NCBI GenBank assembly: GCA_029204225.1
Contig: CM055101.1
Span: 2,534,528 to 2,598,527, forward strand
Length of the DNA: 64,000 nucleotides
DNA from: Diphasiastrum complanatum
Taxonomy: Eukaryota; Streptophyta; Lycopodiopsida; Lycopodiales; Lycopodiaceae
Direction of reading: 5' to 3'
Of this stretch, positions 11,320 to 23,063 are shown piece by piece (the stretch's first letter is position 1; each line of letters begins with the position of its first letter). A model generated the notes under the pieces. It saw only the letters and a list, made by a program, of their open reading frames with translations. It did no database searches and had not been told where the DNA came from. Position numbers and translations under genes: made by a program.

Positions 11320-11900
11320 CTTTAATGGACAATTCTCGTAGCAGTGCCATATCTACATTCTCGGCAGAAGGATGTGTATTGTCCCTTGTAAGGACATTTT
11401 GCAATTCGATGGCCTTCACCGCATCCGTAGCAGCCGTAGTTTCTACCACCTTGATGTCGAGGTTGAGCCGCATAGGTCGCGTAATATTTGTTAATGGCTA
11501 GATCCACAAACATCTCATCTGGCCCATACCATTGCTACTGCTCAGGTTGAGGTGTTGCTGGTACTTCTTGTTCCGCCACTGCTAATTTTACATGAGCCAC
11601 TTGGTTGTTAGCTGGCAGATAAGGCCATGCATTGTTGATTGTTCGGCGTGCCATACCTTGGTGCCACATTGGGTGCCCCTTGATGATAAGGATAGGAGGT
11701 CTGATAAGGACCCCTCTTTTGTTGTATGATCCGGGGGTTAAATGGACAGAATGTGGTCTCGTGCGATGATGTGTTGCACAGATGGCCAAATCTTTGTGTC
11801 AACCTCAGGTTCTACTTCTTTAGTACCGGACACTCGTTGGTTGTATGGTTTTGAGTGCAAACTGAGCACCATACATTTTCTCGGCGGAGATACTGCAACT
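11320..11900 (-). pseudogene. Gypsy gag C-terminus with several CCHC zinc knuckles
   Basis: Reading the - strand from 11890 down, CX2CX4HX4C-like units appear in succession. WCSVCTQNHTTNECPVLKK is near 11880-11825. FGHLCNTSSHETTFCP is near 11790-11740 (partly decayed). YGCYGCGEGHRIAKCPYKG is near 11440-11385 (intact). SFCRECRYG follows. The spacer between the second and third is rich in Gln, Pro and Asn. Zinc knuckles bind the element RNA during packaging. Three or more in one gag is above the usual one or two. Frames are broken, so the copy is not functional. The start of the same family reappears at 63919-64000. Confidence 0.7.
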
Positions 11901-12059
11901 GGTTCTATTCCAGTGGATTGGGAATTGGTGCTATAGCTCCCTGCACGACTTTTAGTTTCTGATCAAACTGAGCCATTAGTTGTTCCTTCTACTGCTTGTG
12001 TAGCTTGTCATTTGTTCCATCAGCAGCTCGATGGATATGTTGGATGTGTTGAATGATGA

Positions 12060-12690
12060 TGCTATCGAAGGAGTTAGAGTGTGGGTGGTCAGATAAGATT
12101 CCTCGTCTGAACTCTCATCTTCCTCCCTGATGGCATCTTTCATTGCTTCCTACAATGTAGCATACTTCTCCCGTCGTTTAAGTTCTCTTCTGATACTACG
12201 TGGCAACCCTACGAGGAACCACATAATAATAGCATGATCAGGAGTTAGGGCTGCATTGCACTCGGATCTTAGATGTTTGACCCATTCGATATAGTCCCTG
12301 ACCCTTTCTCTTTTTCCATCTTCACTTTGCTCAGCAAAAGAAACAGATCTTCTAGGAACTTTCTTGGTTTAAAGTGCGTGACGAGAGCTGCCTTAACTGC
12401 TTCCCAAGTGGTTTTCTCTTCTTCCAATAGGTTGAAGAACCAATCTTGTGCCATTGCCACCAGAGACATCGGGAACAATATCAATTTCTCTACCGTTGTC
12501 CGCTTGCCATAAATTTCGCAGGCTTGCTCGTAGATCTGAGGAACTTGATTGGATCTGATGACCCATCATATTTAGGTATTTCCATTCGCGGTGCCCTTCG
12601 AATTGCTTGCAATAGTGCAACAGGTACAACTTGACCCATAGGATCCATTGGTGCTGGTTTTGGTTCTGCCTTGATATGCGCAGCTGCTAC
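12060..12690 (-). pseudogene. Gypsy gag capsid region
   Basis: Two frames (12629-12393 and 12484-12269) read RRAPRMEIPKYDGSSDPIKF, then MILFPMSLVAMAQDWFFNLL and EEKTTWEAVKAALVTHFKPR. This is the retrotransposon gag capsid pattern (small hydrophobic core, then W...F...F). It is homologous to the + strand gag at 45197-45400 (SPRLELPKFDGSTDPIKFLQ). A frameshift splits the domain near 12480. In an intact copy this protein would assemble the particle. Confidence 0.8.
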
Positions 12691-12699
12691 TCTGGGAAG

Positions 12700-14040
12700 G
12701 TTTGGTGCTTGATTTGCTATCCTTCTTGTTATTGATCATTTGGATCTCAAATTCATTTGGCGGTAGGGTGCAAGTATGTTGGATCTTGCTGGTACAGTGG
12801 AATGCAATCTGGATCTTAGGAAATTTGTTCAATTTGATAGGCCGATAGTGTGATTTTAGGCCTCTTACGGTGGTTTTTCCTTGATAACTTTTTTATCCAT
12901 GTTCTGATTGTCATGATATTTTCACAGTAGCTAGATCTGGTGCAGATCTAACTACTGATCTAGTTTGCGAAGGTTAATTATGTGAGGGTTGGCCGTGCAA
13001 AGGTTTCTTCACTGTTTTGCTGTCAAAAATCTTGATTTTTCAAAAATTACTAGGAAGTAACTCTCGTAGGGAACATAGGAGCTGTATCTGGTATGGATCT
13101 AGCTCTGAAAATCTCTGCGAAGGTTAACTCTTGCAGAAAGTAAAAATTTCACTGTCTACGACAGTTCAGAAACATCTTTTTACTCTGATCTTCATCAATA
13201 TTTTGTTCTAACTCTCGCAGGCTTCATCATTTATCATTCTAAAGCCAATGGAATGGTTTGCGAGAGTTACTTCTGCGAGGATTTGATGGATCTTCTACTT
13301 TTAGTGATTTTTAGACACTCAAATCCAATTTTCTACTCATTGAAATCAAACTAACTCTCGCAGGCTCTTTTGTATTCTTGTCTCACTGAGATGGAACTTC
13401 AGAATTCTTTGTGAGGGTCCTTGGCCACTAGAATTGAAAAATTTTGTGTCTGCAAGGGTTCTACTAGATTTTCCCGTCTTCTTCTCACTGGGAACCTTCG
13501 CAAGAGAACTTAGATTGAGGACTAACTCTCGCAAGCTTCTCTGTGCCCTGGTCTCATAGAGATGGAACTTCAGAGAGCTCTTCGAGAGTTCTTATGATGA
13601 TCTAGATTTTTTTGGTTTTTTACAAGGGTTTTTTGAATTTTTTATGGTTTTTCTCTAATTTTTCAAGATCTGCTTGGAACTAGCTCTCGTAGGCTTCTAT
13701 GCAGGTCTGGGGCAATACCCTAGAGCTATTGTCAATCATGCGAGGGTTGGTTCCCACTTATTTTGGAAAAAACAAAATTTGATGAGAATTTTGTTCCTTT
13801 TCCCTCCAAAATGCAGATTTGAGTGTTTTTATGGATTTTTCAAGGTTTTTGATTGGATGTCAAGCCCTTAGAGGCTGTTTAGGGCCTCCTCTACCCTCTC
13901 ACACCTCCTCGGTTAGCTATGAATAGTCCAAGCACACGAAAATATAGAAAACAAGCTAACTCTACCCAAAATTCACCTGAAAACACTCTAAAAAAACAAA
14001 AGCAACTAAAAACACAACTAAACTAGTTAGTGAAAACCTA
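12700..14040 (-). other. Gypsy leader with spaced repeats
   Basis: About 1.3 kb between gag and the primer binding site with no supportable gene. Phrases close to taactctcgcaggcttc recur at about 13060, 13124, 13208, 13351, 13521 and 13680, so the last four are roughly 145-170 bases apart. Two of them are followed by the same gtctca-gagatggaacttcag phrase (13380 and 13550). This is a degenerate tandem array in the 5' untranslated region of the element. Confidence 0.6.
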
Positions 14041-14041
14041 T

Positions 14042-14059
14042 CTTCGGGCAACGACGCCA
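14042..14059 (-). promoter_or_regulatory. tRNA-Asp-type primer binding site
   Basis: The + strand reads cttcgggcaacgacgcca. Its complement TGGCGTCGTTGCCCGAAG closely matches TGGCGCCGTTGCCGGGGA, the tRNA-Asp-type primer site of Gypsy elements. It sits just inside the adjacent LTR, on the side facing gag. Confidence 0.75.
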
Positions 14060-14067
14060 CTATAGGG

Positions 14068-14838
14068 TGTAGATTTAGTCGATGAGCAGCCCTTCTGCCT
14101 GTCAAAGAGGATAGGAGCCTAACTATGCTAAGATGCTACTATTAATTGCTTTCTACCCTTTACACTAACACTACCACCTTTAACACTACACACCCCTATA
14201 CTAACCCAACTTATATCATGATTTGTAGTGAAAAAGAGAGGGAGGGAGAGAGTTTGATGGATAGAAGAAGTAGAGAAAGGGAGAGAGAGAGAGAGAGAGG
14301 GTGGAGGTTAGCTCACTTGCTCATTTTACTTGCTAAAAGATAAACACAAACTAATGAAGCCAAGAAAGTAGGAACTTGAAAGCAACAATAGCAATAGCAA
14401 GCATTGAATAGCAAATGAGGATGCTTCTCTTACAAAAATGGTAGAGCTTCCTCCTTCTCATTAAGCATGCAAATATGGTACAAGAGGTGTCATTTTATCA
14501 ATGGGGAAGGCCCTTTCCCCAAAAATACTATTGGCTACTTCTAAAAATATGTGCACTAATCTTAACCATCCATTTCATGCCCAATCTAATCCAAGGGTCT
14601 AGTTTCAATTTGGACCCAACTTTGAAAGTTTTAGACTAAGTTTATTAACTTGACATTGTGGCCTCAAGTTCTATTTGATTAACAATAAGGCCCAAGTCTT
14701 TATTCTATTTACAACTTGTCTTGCGTGCTCATTGGGCCATGGGCTTATACACGCAGGATGTCATGACCCTCGCATCAGTTTTTACTTATTTATTTTCCGA
14801 TTTTATTTATTTACCGTGTGTTGGGAATACCCCCAACA
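14068..14838 (-). repeat. 5' LTR of the minus-strand Gypsy element
   Basis: On the - strand it starts TGTTGGGGGTATTCCCAACA (itself an inverted repeat) and ends near CTACA, a few bases before the primer site. The part nearest the primer site matches, in reverse complement, the LTR tail at 20560-20725 (gtgtagtgttaatggtggtag). That supports the U5 assignment. A short GA microsatellite lies at 14279-14301. Confidence 0.7.
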
Positions 14839-15006
14839 ATGATATGATGGAAATGCTAGCCTAGATATTTTTTTGAACTTGTTTGCGAGTCTTTGACAGA
14901 ACTCAGTCTTCATAAAAGGAATGAGATATTTTACCTTTAGCTTGTAGATTTTGCATGTAGTCGACATCAAAAGGCAATGTAGATACGTTTATAGTGAAAG
15001 GCATTT
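14839..15006. other. Host spacer between two LTR elements
   Basis: About 170 bases with no recognised gene between the - strand Gypsy LTR and the next element. It could be part of the interrupted mTERF-like locus that resumes at 18.0 kb, but I cannot read an mTERF repeat in it. Confidence 0.3.
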
Positions 15007-15467
15007 TGTGGGTATTTCCTACACAATAATGAACAAGTGGGTCCCACCACTTGAGATATTGTTGGCCAAGCCTTACCTAGTGGGCCCCACCACAGTGCAG
15101 TGTACAGTTAGAATAATAAGTATGAGGGCACTGGCGTCCTGCATGTGTAAGCCCAACCCAATCAGCACACAAAATGGTTAAGTAGAACTTGAATAAAAGA
15201 CTTGGGGCCTTAGTAGAATAAATTGATTAAAAAGCCCAAAGTCAAGTTCATAAGGTTCTAAGTTAAAAGGGAATCTCTCAAACTCACATGAATCATGTGA
15301 GTTTGGCCCTTTTCCTATTGAACCATTAGATTGAAGTTCGATTAGTTTGAAGGGTTAGGATGCCATTGTCAATAGGCCAATAAGAGCCAAGATGGCCCTC
15401 TCTCCTCCACTATATAAGAAGGCCATTTCCCATTGTACATATCTTCTATTCTTCTCAATAAAGCTCT

Positions 15468-15469
<2 letters not shown>

Positions 15470-15560
<91 letters not shown>
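15470..15560 (+). repeat. CT microsatellite in the left LTR
   Basis: An almost pure (CT)n tract of about 90 bases, about 60 bases downstream of the LTR TATA box, inside the presumed transcribed part of the LTR. The right LTR has a longer tract at the same place. Confidence 0.95.
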
Positions 15561-15562
<2 letters not shown>

Positions 15563-16613
15563 AGGTTGATTGGTGCATAGCTTTGGGGAGGCGCTCGAGC
15601 CCCTAGAGCCCCAACCATCCTTGGTGAACTCTCTCTCCTCTCTCCTCTCTCTCATCACTCCTTCCTCTCTATCTCCCTTCTCTCTCTCTTGCTATGCAGG
15701 TGTGCATGGGCTGCTCCCAATGAACGTACCCCTATACTACGACGGACTACAATTGGCGCCGTTGCCGAGGAGCGCCAACGTTGCTCACCACATAGCTGCT
15801 TTTCTTTCTCCACTCTTCTCTTCTTCCTCCTCTCACCTCCTCTTTTTTCCCATTCTTCGGAATCTTCCAAGTCCATTACAAAAAACCCAAGCCCTCAAGG
15901 GATTAATTTTGTTTTTTTAAGCTATATATTGTGTCAGATTTTTTTCAAATTGCTTAGTGTTTTTTATTGCCGTAATCTCAGTTTTGATATGGATCAAGCC
16001 TCCTTTTAAAAAAAAAAAAAATCTATCTCTTTGCTACCGCTCTCTCTTTGCTTCCCCCTCCCTTCACCACCCCCTCTCACTCGCTCGCTCCTTCTCTCGT
16101 TTGCTGCTCGCAGTACCACTCCCCCTCTTGCTTGCACCCCCTGCTCTCTCCTCATCCGCCCCTTACCTCCCTTTCCATCCCTTCTCTCACTCCTCACTAG
16201 TTCCCTTCCTCGCTACCATCGTGTTGCTCTCTCCCCACCCCCCTTCATCGCTCCACCTCCTTCCCCTCTCGTCTGCCTCGCTACCTCCCATTACTCCCTC
16301 CCTCCCTGCTGCAATCTCCACTCCCTCCCCCTTCTCGCTCTCTCCCTCACTTATTGTTCTCCCTCCTTGCTCCTCCACTCCTTCCCCCTTCCCCGTTGCT
16401 CATCCCTGCTCGCTCCACCTCTGCTCCTGCTCGCTGCCCCCCCCCCCTTATCGCTCACTCCCTCCCCCTTCTCGCTCCCTCCCTCGCTTGTTGTTCCCCC
16501 TCCTTGCTCCTCCGTTCCTTCCCCCTTCAACGCCAATCATAAGCAAGATCCAACCATAGTCGGAATGTTCCACTCAACATCTGGCCACCACAAAGTTACA
16601 TCAGGACATCACA

Positions 16614-16970
16614 TTGCTTAGACGGCCAAATTCGGGGAATCCAAGCCCAAAATGGCCAATTGCACAGCAAGAACCAGAACCTATAATGATAAAGCCTTGC
16701 CCTAAATCTATGATATTGACTGTTGAGGAAAGTCTTCAGGCTGATGCATACTTCGAATACCTGGACAGACAAGAGCATCAAGCAAACACGTCATATCCAC
16801 ATTATGATTTGGGGGAGTCCATGACATTGGGACCGGTTATGCCGATCTATGAGGATCCATTATATCAGCAAGATTTATCTTGGGATCCTCAAATGGCATA
16901 CCTCGACTACCCAATTGTCAATGAACAAGGCTATCCGGAATGGCCACCAGACCCTTATGGGTATTATTGA
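16614..16970 (+). CDS. 118-codon frame of unknown function inside the LTR element
   Basis: I do not recognise the product. The frame opens with ATG at 16614 and ends with TGA. The C-terminal half is acidic and rich in Tyr, Pro and Asp (for example YPEWPPDPYGYY at the end). It has no zinc knuckle, transmembrane segment or catalytic motif that I can see. It is the only frame in the element's interior of credible composition, the others being products of the C/T-rich tract. It may be a remnant of a gag or accessory frame of the parent element, or chance. Confidence 0.3.
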   Translation: MLRRPNSGNPSPKWPIAQQEPEPIMIKPCPKSMILTVEESLQADAYFEYLDRQEHQANTSYPHYDLGESMTLGPVMPIYEDPLYQQDLSWDPQMAYLDYPIVNEQGYPEWPPDPYGYY

Positions 16971-17630
16971 AAATCTGGCAAGTCCAAGTTCTTGCTGATT
17001 GCCATCATCCAATAAAGCCTCAGGTTTTACGTAAGCAAATTTTATCCACGCATTTCCTGAAGCACCCATGTCCCAGCAATAAAAGAACCGACAACAGCAC
17101 CCCTTCACGACAATTGCAGCCTAGTGCCGAGGGACCGGCACTACTTTGGGCCGTGGACCCTGTTGTGGGTATTTCCTGCACAATAATGAACAAGTGGGTC
17201 CCACCACTTGAAATACTGTTGGCCAAGCCTTACCTAATGGGCCCCGCCACAGTGCAGTGTACAGTTAGAATAATAAGTGTGAGGGCACTGGCGTCCTGCA
17301 TGTGTAAGCCCAACCCAATCAGCACACAAAATGGTTAGGTAGAACTTGAATAAAAGACTTGGGGCCTTAGTTAGAATAAATTAATTAAAAGGCCCAAAGT
17401 CAAGTTCATAAGGTTCTAAGTTAAAAGGGAATCTCTCAAACTCACATGAATCATGTGAGTTTGGCCATTTTCCTAATGAACCATTAGATTGAAGTTCAAT
17501 TAGTTTGAAGGGCTAGGATGCCATTGTAAATAGGCCAATGAGAGCCAAGATGGCCCTCTCTCCTCAACTATATAAGGAGGCCATTTCCCATTGTACATAT
17601 CTTCTATTCTTCTCAATAAAGCTCTCCTCT

Positions 17631-17760
<130 letters not shown>

Positions 17761-18009
17761 AGGTTGATTGGTGCATAGCTATGGGTAGGCGCTCGAGCCC
17801 CTATAGCCCCAACCATCCTTGGTGAACTCTCTTCTCTCTCTAAACTCTCTCTCCTCTCTCCTCTCTCTCATCACTCCTTCCTCTCTATCTCCCTTCTCTC
17901 TCTCTTGCTATGCAGGTGTGCACGGGTGGCTCCCTGTGAACGGACCCCTATACTACGACGGACTACAAGGCGGTGTACATTTGTTCATCGAGTGTAAGGA
18001 TACAATATT

Positions 18010-18570
18010 TTTTTGGATATAATATCTAAAAAATATCCTTATTTGCTAGGTTTGGGATTGGATGATGAGCTTAGGACTATGATTGCCACTTTGTTGACCA
18101 AACAGCTTTATGTTGAACCGGAAGATGTAGCTAGAATCGTTGAAAAACTTCCGTAGATTATCCTAATCAATGAACGGATGGCAATGGAAAGAATGAATTT
18201 CCTTTAGAAAAAATAGGTGGCTGGAATGAACATGGAATAACAAAAAAAGTGACTTGTTGTCCCCGGATCCTTGCTCTTAGCATAGAAGATGCTTTGAGTC
18301 CTAGTTTTATATTTTTAAGGAAGAAATGATAAGGCCATTGCAGGATATGATAGACTTTCCTGCCTACTTGACTTACAATCTTGAAAATACATCCTCATAT
18401 AAACAAATCAGACAGAAAGAAATAAAATGTAGTCTTTCTTGGCTCCTTAATTACAGTGATGCAAATTTCCAAGAAAGACTTGACATAATTTATATTTAAA
18501 ATCCACTTGTGGAAAGAGCAGAGTTATCATTTGTTTTGGGAAATCCATTTTAGAATAAAGATCAATTTTT
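18010..18570 (+). pseudogene. mTERF-family gene fragment, broken
   Basis: Three consecutive segments in different + frames fit the C-terminal part of a plant mTERF protein. The first is PYLLGLGLDDELRTMIATLL with VEPEDVARIVEKLP, then a stop. The second is LEKIGGWNEHGITKKV with CCPRILALSIEDALSPSF. The third is EEMIRPLQDMIDFPAYLTYN with IKCSLSWLLNYSDANFQERL. The repeated P-x-I-L/L spacing and the FPAYLTYNLE phrase are typical of mTERF proteins, which bind nucleic acid in chloroplasts or mitochondria. A stop and at least two frame changes within about 500 bases argue for a pseudogene. Introns could explain part of it, but I see no good splice sites at the breaks. It begins right after the LTR element ending at 17967, which may have separated it from its 5' part. 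Confidence 0.65.
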
Positions 18571-19980
18571 GCAAGACTAGAGACAAGTTTTTTTTTTTTT
18601 TTTTTTTTCACTCTTTTTATTGTTTCTTAGCACTTAAAATGCATGGCTGAAGAGGCATTGATGTATATGTACGTAAATTTGTGTTGATTATTTGAGAACA
18701 TTTTTGTCTTTTGCTTGGAGCTTCAAATTTCTTCCACTTTACTTGTGTAGATTTTTTTGCAAATTTAATTTTTGCTTCATCACCTAATTGAGATCTACAA
18801 AAATTATGCAAAATTTATCTTGATCCCAATTTGCAAAAGTTTGTTCAACCCAAGTGAAATTTTGAAATGTGGTGGGGTTGAAAGATCTCAACCCCATGGC
18901 TTGGAGGATGCTATGATAGGGGAGCCATGCATTTAGCTCTAAGTAAGTTGAGAGGGGCGCAAGAGAGTAATGGTGTCATCATGCACAAAATTCACTCGTT
19001 TATACGCTCTAGGAGGGGGGAGGGGGGCAAAACTTTCTCTTGGAGTTCATGGGTTGTACTCAAGGTGGGGAGGATTTTCACTAAGTTCTTGATCATGGCT
19101 ATTTGATTCAGTATTTGGACCAAATGTAGAAACTTGTATCTTCATCTTGCCCTTGTAAACAAATTTCATAGAAATTGAATAGTGGGCCTTTTGGCCTATT
19201 GGATGTTCAAATAATTAGTGGCCTGAAGTCCAATGAATGTTTGAATAACTTTTTTGAGTTGAGACTGTACATCTCTATACATTTTACATTTTTTAGGTGA
19301 AATTTTCATGTTACATACATTCTATTTCATCTCTTATAAAATTTTCTAGAATTGATTCAGTTTTTTGGTTATCATACTCTATAATGCTTAACTTGGAAAA
19401 TTTACTACTGGGTTGTTTTGATGTGAGATCCTTTGTGGTAGTTTATAAAGAAACTGAGTATAATTATTTTTTGCCTTGTCCATCTCTTTATGCTATCAAT
19501 CTCTTATGTAAAAAAATTTTGTTTACAATGTTTTTATTTCACATTAGAAATAATTAAGCTTCTTGAATCATACACTGTAATCATTAACATAAAAAATATG
19601 ACTATTTTTTTTTACCTATATTTTAATTTCTATAGTTAATAAAATTAGTATGGATGTTCTGGTATTTGGTTCATTGTATGCATGATGACTTTAATGTCCT
19701 AAAAATTTGTGATTGCAGATTACTTTTGAGTGTTTTCAAGTTTTAGGATGAAATAGACAAACTCTTTTCTACTTTGTCACAAACGTCAAATGATGTCTCT
19801 CCAACATGGCTCTTTGAGCAGCACAATCTTTATATCTGGTAAGCAAATTATCATGTTATGATTATATGTAACAATATATACTTATATTCTACATGATTCA
19901 ATCAAAGTTACCTTTACGTTTGCTTTCATTGTTGTAATTAATCACGGGACAAGTTCCTTCAACAACTTCGCTCCCCCAAT
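18571..19980. other. AT-rich intergenic DNA with one candidate exon
   Basis: No full gene. A run of 21 T lies at 18588-18608. A possible small exon lies at 19747-19838 and is listed separately. The rest is AT-rich with no repeats shared with other parts of the window that I noticed. Confidence 0.35.
19747..19838 (+). other. Candidate isolated exon
   Basis: A 92-base open segment is bounded by an acceptor-like ttttcaagttttag and a consensus donor gtaagc. It encodes DEIDKLFSTLSQTSNDVSPT followed by WLFEQHNLYIW. Composition and splice context look gene-like. I do not recognise the protein and found no partner exons. It could be a remnant of a host gene broken up by the surrounding elements. Confidence 0.3.
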
Positions 19981-19984
19981 GCGA

Positions 19985-20560
19985 CGTATAATTTGTTGAA
20001 CCCACCTCCTCCTAAACTTGTCATCCCAGCACCTCTCTCTCAGGATCACTACGATTCAGAGATGGATGTCGTGAGATGGACGGATGCATTAGCAATGATT
20101 GACTGCCAAGCATGTCAATACGAATCAAATCCTGAACCCAGCACAACTTTACCCAAGTGTTACACCATGGACACACCAATTACATTTGGAGTGAATATGA
20201 TAAACGTAGCATGGCTGTCAACGGAATCTATTAAGAACCCAGTGGACGATGATTTGGTCCCTTGGCAATGTGCTTTGACTTATAACAAGGAGACTGAGCT
20301 GACTGATGAGCAGGTCCTACAACACATGGACCCAGATCGTTATGGAATTAAGAAAGTACCAGCTCAACCGTCACAAAAATCTGCTATGGCAAAAGTTTAA
20401 AGGATAGATCCACCAAGGGCACTTGCGAACAAGAAGAACCAGTTGAAGCAACGCTACAACCAGGTGATCCGATGGAGTGATCTACCCGAAGAAGCTATAG
20501 CTACAATGGATATTGATATTCGCAACCATGAGGCAAATGTCACACTAGTAGTTTAGGGGA
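19985..20560 (+). pseudogene. Second copy of the Gypsy protease-RT linker
   Basis: The 135-codon frame 19993-20400 contains EMDVVRWTDALAMIDCQ, TPITFGVNMINVAWLSTESI and ELTDEQVLQHMDPDRYGIKK, the same segment found on the - strand at 9887-10201. It continues past a stop as KKNQLKQRYNQVIRWSDLPE to about 20530. The upstream part IPAPLSQDHYDSEMD extends it. There is no protease before it and no RT after it; the reading runs straight into an LTR tail. The frame has stayed open for 130 codons although the element is otherwise gone. Confidence 0.75.
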
Positions 20561-20725
20561 GTAGGGTTAGGGATGTGTAGTGTTAATGGTGGTAGAGTTA
20601 GGGAAAAATTAGGGAACTAACTAAAAGTAGCATCTATTCATAGTTAGTCACCTATCCAGTGATCTAACCCTTGTTGATAGGCGGGAGGGCTATACTACAC
20701 AAGATCTTCGACCCTACAACTGAGC
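20561..20725 (+). repeat. LTR tail (R/U5) of the Gypsy family
   Basis: The segment gatgtgtagtgttaatggtg to cgaccctacaac matches the reverse complement of 14068-14180. It therefore represents the 3' end of the same LTR family in + orientation. RT, integrase and most of the LTR are deleted between it and the linker copy. Confidence 0.65.
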
Positions 20726-21340
20726 TATTACTAAGCTCATTAGAATTTAGAAAATTTTGTTGTACTTTTTCTCTCTAGTAAAGCATTATTGTGGTTTCTC
20801 CTTCAATGGTGGCTATGGAGACTTATGCTTTTGCTTATATTTAGTGAAGTGCATTGTCTACAAAAGCTTTGAAGAATTGAAATCATTTCAAGGTATGAAG
20901 GTTTTTAGAAAGAAAAATTGGTGGATGGCAAGCGACACTTGTTTTACATTTTATGTTGAAGGATTTTGGCATTGGTTATGGAAGATAATCATCAATATTC
21001 CCAACAGTTATTTTAGATGGTATTCATTAAAGGAGACATTCAAAGGGGTTGTTTAATCACCTGCTCAATATCGAGTTTTCCAAGGGTGACACATTTCATT
21101 ACAAAGTATGCTAGATTCATGTTCATGGATGAATGATTTTGTTATACTGACCTCAAGTGATATACAAATAACTCTTTTATGTTGCATTTCCATTACATTA
21201 TGTAAATTTGGTATAGTGACATTAGAACATCCAACATAGACACTATTCTCTATATTGATTATGACATCTTTTCTAAGAGAATATTGATTATGATATCTTT
21301 TCTAGGATTAAAGAGAAAAAAAAAATTCTTAAAGATGAGC
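20726..21340. other. Intergenic DNA, nothing recognised
   Basis: A 99-codon frame at 20757-21056 exists, but its cysteine/tryptophan-rich composition matches no family I know and I do not support it as a gene. Confidence 0.3.
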
Positions 21341-21343
21341 TAA

Positions 21344-22332
<989 letters not shown>

Positions 22333-23063
22333 ATGCCTTTGCAACGTAAGGCCAATAATAATAATAGGTTTGCAAAGCAAGGCCAAAATCCAAAGGCTAA
22401 TAAGAAGCATGCTAAGGCTGCTTCTGCTTCTTCTATTCCTCCTCCTCGTTCTTCCATGGCTGTGGCTATGGCTATGGCGTCACAAGGTTTGATGACAAGT
22501 AGCTGGCAGGAGGAACGTGAGACTTCGCCTCTGTTCGCTTCTGATTTAACCTTCTATTTCTTCTTCTTCGTCTTGTGTTTTAGTCAGCTAGTTATTTGTA
22601 GTAGACTTCCGATATGCCCTGATATTGTCTTTGGTTGCTGCTGAGCCGCTCTGGATGGGGTTGCAGGCAAGGCAGCTACAATAGAACGGCTCTGGCAGCA
22701 GTTTTTCTCGGATCCTTCGCAGTGGTGGGACACAAGGTTTATTAAGGTGAGATTGCAGACGACACTTATTTTGATGACAGTCTTGGTAGATTTTGCCAAT
22801 AGCCGTGATTTCAGTCTAGTACCTTGTGAAGCTTTGGTGATTGCATTCTACTATTCGTGGAGTGGTGATCATATGCTTGAAGCTATGGCTAATCAGGTTG
22901 CATGCTGGTATTTTGTTTCAGAGAAATTTGAAATATCCCGACTTCAAACATAAGTATGGAAAGAAGGCTCTATGGATTGACAATAGGTTCAATCCTCCTT
23001 GGGTACATGCCAGGCTTGCTGCCATGGTGAATTGCCAACAACAGGAGCGGGGGCGATCTTCTG
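22333..23063 (+). CDS. PDF-motif exons, first copy (three exons)
   Basis: Three exons can be joined with matching phases: 22333-22516, 22667-22746 and 22922-23063. The donors are gtgagac, gtgagat and gtatgc; the acceptors are gttgcag and ttgtttcag. The N-terminus (MPLQRKANNNNRFAKQ, then Ala/Ser/Lys-rich) is basic with few acidic residues, as in an organelle transit peptide, though unproven. The second exon gives LWQQFFSDPSQWWDTRFIK and the third KYPDFKHKYGKKALWIDNRF, then NPPWV. This is the PDF-type motif known from plant organellar single-stranded DNA-binding (OSB) proteins. It may be the 5' part of the PPR gene that follows: the phase-1 end at 23063 fits an acceptor at 23958. Alternatively it is a truncated tandem duplicate. 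In-frame ATG 22456 is an alternative start. Confidence 0.6.

Noticed and set aside
15355-15658. Open frames of Arg-Glu or Ser-Leu repeats over the CT/GA tracts (also 17538-17825, 45593-45844 and 63111-63438)
   Set aside because: They are translations of simple dinucleotide repeats in every frame, not proteins.
16031-16621. 196- to 200-codon Pro/Ser/Leu-rich frames in the LTR element interior
   Set aside because: They come from a C/T-rich low-complexity tract open in several frames and both strands; no domain or codon signal.
20290-20320. ctgatgag core suggesting a hammerhead ribozyme (retrozyme-like)
   Set aside because: It is part of the conserved linker coding sequence and has no matching GAAA and stem segments nearby.
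20757-21056. 99-codon Trp/Cys-rich frame
   Set aside because: No family match, no upstream signal, flanked by AT-rich non-coding DNA.
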